From Nitrospirota bacterium (GTDB lineage: Bacteria > JACPQY01): a stretch of 27,517 nucleotides of DNA. Under the pieces are notes generated by a model. It was not told where the DNA came from, searched no databases, and worked only from the letters and a program-made list of their open reading frames with translations. How positions within the stretch are numbered: position 1 is the stretch's first letter; the number at the start of each line of letters is the position of its first letter. Below are positions 25,286-27,517 of the stretch, in pieces. The stretch is taken from NCBI GenBank assembly GCA_016190245.1, contig JACPQY010000053.1, forward strand, positions 1 through 27,517. Reading direction: 5' to 3'. The position numbers were made by a program, and so were the translations under genes.

Positions 25286-25345
25286 GGAAGCGGTCTCCGA
25301 ATTCCCCCCCCCGCAACACCAGACCGGGGAGATTCGCCCGCTTCC
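25286..25345. repeat. Imperfect inverted repeat
   Basis: GGAAGCGG (25286-25293) pairs with CCGCTTCC (25338-25345). Inside, CGAATTCCCC can pair imperfectly with GGGGAGATTCG, leaving a C-rich loop. The hairpin immediately follows the direct repeats and could be part of an att region or a replication signal. Confidence 0.5.
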
Positions 25346-25440
25346 AAGTTTTTCAGTACCCCCCTTCCAATCACCCGATCTGTCCGTGACACTTTCAGGA
25401 ATACCCCGCCAATGGGCGTAGGAAGGCCGTAGGCGCGTTC

Positions 25441-26361
25441 ATGGCGACGTGGCGGACAAGCCGCCTTTCGGAGCGGGAGAACGCTGAACAACGCGAGCAA
25501 AGGGTGGAGGCTCTTTGGGACCAATTCAACGCCTTGGTGAGGTTTGCGAAGATGGGCGATTACGAGGCCTGGATCATGCGCCTGCACCTGGCATTCGGGA
25601 GATTTCGGGAAGACTGGGATGACGTGACCGCCGCGCCGGTTGAGTACGAGAGACTTGAGGAGGGGGACTTCAAGGGTCAGGTTTTTTCCAGGCGCACCGG
25701 ATTCCCGCGCTACCTGACAGTAGGCCCCGGAGGGGTGCGGGTGGCGAAGGCGGATGAAATTGAAAAACTCCGACGCAAATATCCCCGGCTGTGGTGGGTG
25801 TGGGACTGTGCGGAGCGAACGAGTCACCTGCAATTCATCCCCCGCCATTACATCTGGCAACGCGGAGGGGTGAACATTCACGACGCCGTGAAGCTGGCGA
25901 TTCTCATTCACCCGGACACGACGAAAGAAGACGTAGGGCGGGCATGGAAAGCCGTCAACACACTCAAGCGTCAAGTCTACAACGTAGATGTGTACCCCCG
26001 GTCGAAAGTCCGCGTCCCATTCAACGAATGGCCGGACATTGTGAGGGGGTGTGAGAAAATCAACGGACGCGGGAAGTATGCGAAGGTGGCCAGGCTGTTC
26101 ACTATCAAGCGGGACACCGTGAAAGCGCTTTACCAGCTTGCCAAGCGGTACGTGTTCTCCGGTCCACCGGAAGCGTATCAGGAAAGTGATCGGCCCGATG
26201 CCATCGAAGAAGCAAGGCGCGAAGATGCGAACCGAACGGGCCGGATGAAGCTGGACCCGATCTACAAGCCCCGCCTTTGTTCCTACGTGAAGATGACCCC
26301 CGAACAACGCCAGTTGAAGAAGCAGGCCGACGCCCTCCTGAAGCAGTCCCGCGAGAAGTAA
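25441..26361 (+). CDS. Unknown element-borne protein, possible DNA-binding
   Basis: A 306-residue protein from the ATG at 25441; no good ribosome-binding site is seen (an AGGAAGG lies about 14 bases or more upstream). It is charged, tryptophan-rich and has no signal peptide or membrane helix. Residues about 125-200 (WVWDCAERTSHLQFIPRHYIWQRGG onward) look like a compact mixed domain. Around 213-240, KYAKVARLFTIKRDTVKALYQLAKRY has the helix-turn-helix rhythm of a DNA-binding segment. The C-terminus is basic with a probable coiled coil (TPEQRQLKKQADALLKQ). I do not recognise the family. Its place before an AlpA-like protein and a primase suggests a role in replication or control of the element. 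Confidence 0.7.
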   Translation: MATWRTSRLSERENAEQREQRVEALWDQFNALVRFAKMGDYEAWIMRLHLAFGRFREDWDDVTAAPVEYERLEEGDFKGQVFSRRTGFPRYLTVGPGGVRVAKADEIEKLRRKYPRLWWVWDCAERTSHLQFIPRHYIWQRGGVNIHDAVKLAILIHPDTTKEDVGRAWKAVNTLKRQVYNVDVYPRSKVRVPFNEWPDIVRGCEKINGRGKYAKVARLFTIKRDTVKALYQLAKRYVFSGPPEAYQESDRPDAIEEARREDANRTGRMKLDPIYKPRLCSYVKMTPEQRQLKKQADALLKQSREK

Positions 26362-26389
26362 CCCTCCGTCCCTCCGCGACTTTCGCTGA

Positions 26390-26425
26390 AACGCCCGTTA
26401 GGGGGACCCCCCTCTAACGGGCGTT
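26390..26425. terminator. Strong hairpin between element genes
   Basis: AACGCCCGTTAG (26390-26401) and CTAACGGGCGTT (26414-26425) are perfect 12-bp inverted arms. The loop can extend the stem through GGGG/CCCC. It starts 28 bases after the 306-residue gene and ends 15 bases before the HTH gene. The following bases are not T-rich, so it may instead be a processing or protein-binding site. Confidence 0.5.
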
Positions 26426-26440
26426 CTGACCCTCATAGCC

Positions 26441-26638
26441 ATGATGGATGAAAACACGAAGCTACTCACCCCCCGCGAAGTCGCGGCCATACTGCGGTGC
26501 TCGGTTGAGGCCCTCTACGTCCGCCGGGCACGGGGACTCACAAGCCCTCCGGCGATCAAGTTGGGGAAAAAGTTACTTTACGACCCCGTAGACGTTCGAG
26601 CTTGGATCGAAGAAAACCGGGAGCGCCGGGAAAAGTGA
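26441..26638 (+). CDS. AlpA/excisionase-type helix-turn-helix protein
   Basis: A 65-residue protein built as a single MerR-like winged helix-turn-helix (HTH_17 class): LLTPREVAAILRCSVEALYVRRARG (helix-turn-helix), then PPAIKLGKKLLYDPVDVRAWIEEN, with the typical turn, strand and final helix. Such proteins serve as excisionases/recombination directionality factors or as small regulators in prophages and integrative elements. A second ATG lies at 26444 and either could be used. The gene is followed without a gap by an 11-codon frame and the primase gene. Confidence 0.85.
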   Translation: MMDENTKLLTPREVAAILRCSVEALYVRRARGLTSPPAIKLGKKLLYDPVDVRAWIEENRERREK

Positions 26639-26669
26639 TGCCGGAAGAAATACTCGACCGCGCGAAGCG

Positions 26670-27517
26670 ATGAACGGCGCGGCGCAACCTGATGCTGCCA
26701 CCGCGACCGGCAACGTTCGCCGATTCATTCGCGGCCTTCGATGTCCCATCTGTTCAGGGAGCGAAGGAGACCGGCGCGGGACGGGGGAGCGGTGTTGGGG
26801 TTTCCTCTCCGAGGATGGCGATTTCGCCCATTGCACACGGGAAGAATTCGCCGGGGCGATCACCGTCAACCTGTCGTCTTCTACCTACGCACACCGGATG
26901 CACGGTTCGTGCGATTGTGGCAAGACTCATGGGACCCCCGTAGGCCAGCCGGACAGGATCACGCGATTTCCAATCAAGAACGCCGACGGCAAGACGGTTG
27001 CCATACACGTCCGGCAGGATTCGCCCGGTGACAAAGCTATGTGGTGGGAACGCCCCGACGGAACCAAAGGGCTGGGAGGGATGAAGCGCGATTCTCTTCC
27101 GCTGTACGGGACCGAACGCCTACGCGATGTGTCCGGACCGATAGTCTTGGTCGAAGGCGAGAAGGCCGCCGACGCCCTCAACGCGGCGGGAGTTCGGGCG
27201 GTCGGCAGCGTCACAGGCGCGAGCGGGACACCGACGGATGAAGTTCTCCGCTCACTTGCGGGGCGGGACGTTTACCTTTGGCCGGACAACGATGACGAAG
27301 GCCGCGCACACTTGGAAAGAATTGCGGCGGGTCTCGTCCGTATCGGCGGGAGGGTCCACGTAATCGAGTGGGCCGGGGCGAAGGAAAAAGGCGACGATGC
27401 GGCGGACTTCTTTTTCCGTGGCGGGACGGCGGAACAGGTTCGCGAGATGGAGGCGAAGGCCCGACCGTGGGAGCGAACAGTCACGGCAGGACGGCTCCGG
27501 CTCATTCGGCGGGTGGA
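26670..27517 (+). CDS. Zinc-finger/TOPRIM primase, partial (3' end outside window)
   Basis: The frame opens with the ATG at 26670 and runs 282 codons to the window edge. Residues about 24-60 contain CPIC and two further Cys (ERCWGF, FAHCTRE), a probable zinc-binding fold. CDCGKTH follows near 80. From about residue 155 there is a TOPRIM domain: IVLVEGEKAADAL with the catalytic Glu, then VYLWPDNDDEGRAHLERIA with the D-x-D acidic pair. This is the layout of phage and element primases, often fused to a helicase whose part would lie beyond the edge. Its start overlaps the stop of an 11-codon frame (26638-26673) that itself overlaps the HTH gene stop (TGATG then ATGA), so translation is probably coupled through it. 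Confidence 0.85.
   Translation, partial: MNGAAQPDAATATGNVRRFIRGLRCPICSGSEGDRRGTGERCWGFLSEDGDFAHCTREEFAGAITVNLSSSTYAHRMHGSCDCGKTHGTPVGQPDRITRFPIKNADGKTVAIHVRQDSPGDKAMWWERPDGTKGLGGMKRDSLPLYGTERLRDVSGPIVLVEGEKAADALNAAGVRAVGSVTGASGTPTDEVLRSLAGRDVYLWPDNDDEGRAHLERIAAGLVRIGGRVHVIEWAGAKEKGDDAADFFFRGGTAEQVREMEAKARPWERTVTAGRLRLIRRV

Larger units (their letters stand above)
25137..25440. other. Element end without genes, repeat-bearing
   Basis: No credible gene lies in these 300 bases; an open minus-strand frame crosses them and the tRNA fragment but has no motif. The region is locally A/T-rich next to the tRNA fragment, and CGAAA...TTTCG and GTAAGTCCC elements are present. Then come paired direct repeats (25266-25285) and an imperfect inverted repeat (25286-25345). 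This is the kind of layout expected for recombinase arm sites or an origin. Confidence 0.45.
25095..27517 (+). mobile_element. Left end of an integrated element, runs off the window
   Basis: The tRNA-Gly fragment marks the boundary. To its right gene style changes: codons become richer in AAA and GAA, gene density falls, and the proteins are of element type (unknown protein, AlpA/excisionase-like HTH, primase). Since the tRNA is on the minus strand and only its 3' half remains here, the restored tRNA gene is expected at the far right end outside the window. No integrase is visible, so the type (prophage, satellite or integrative plasmid) is open. Confidence 0.6.

Noticed and set aside
25078-26307. 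Minus-strand frame of 409 codons crossing the tRNA fragment, considered as the missing integrase
   Set aside because: It contains no tyrosine or serine recombinase signature, runs through the tRNA remnant and is antisense to the 306-residue gene.
26692-27241. Other-frame proteins over the primase region
   Set aside because: The zinc-finger and TOPRIM motifs are in the frame starting at 26670, which stays open to the window end; the other frames are shadows.

Overview
The window reads as a high-GC, Gram-negative-type bacterial chromosome. Predicted lipoproteins are frequent, there is an M16 zinc-peptidase lipoprotein, and most genes sit in short, tightly overlapping operons with many GTG and TTG starts. 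The lineage cannot be fixed from the sequence alone. The pair obgE-proB is the arrangement seen in Desulfobacterota such as Geobacter, but the usual rplU-rpmA upstream and nadD downstream are missing. Intergenic heptamer arrays and a secreted protein with D-x-D-x-D calcium-type motifs also recall delta-proteobacterial or related uncultured lineages.

Layout. 1-110: the 3' end of a transposase gene. 162-968 (-): a lipoprotein of unknown role. 1465-3698 (+): obgE and proB, followed by two adjacent heptamer repeat arrays (3713-3959). 4001-4552 (+) and 4592-5104 (-): a DUF192 lipoprotein and an unknown lipoprotein, convergent. 5550-6020 (+): a small unknown protein behind a long leader. 6036-8980 (-): a two-domain M16 peptidase overlapping a pterin carbinolamine dehydratase gene. 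9085-11685 (+): a coupled trio of YhcC-type radical SAM protein, alpha/beta hydrolase and DUF1499 lipoprotein. 12021-18763 (+): a very large secreted protein, then a signalling operon of a small soluble histidine kinase, a membrane hybrid kinase and a REC/HD-GYP cyclic-di-GMP phosphodiesterase. 19025-20059 (+): an EamA-type exporter behind a terminator hairpin and a possible leader peptide.

19966-25001 (-) is a four-gene unit read right to left: acyl-CoA dehydrogenase, a glycoside-hydrolase-like lipoprotein, a membrane-anchored DUF362 protein and a five-helix membrane protein. Two of its three junctions are 4-base stop/start overlaps. This combination matches no pathway I recognise, and it is the best candidate here for an undescribed chromosomal system. 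A perfect 16-bp palindrome lies just before its first gene.

25095-27517 looks like the left end of an integrated mobile element. A 42-nt 3' fragment of a tRNA-Gly(GCC) gene on the minus strand marks the probable attachment site. It is followed by about 300 bp of repeats without a recognisable gene, then an unknown 306-residue protein, an AlpA/excisionase-type helix-turn-helix protein and the start of a zinc-finger/TOPRIM primase that runs off the window. The far end of the element should lie beyond the window, where an intact tRNA-Gly and an integrase gene would be expected.
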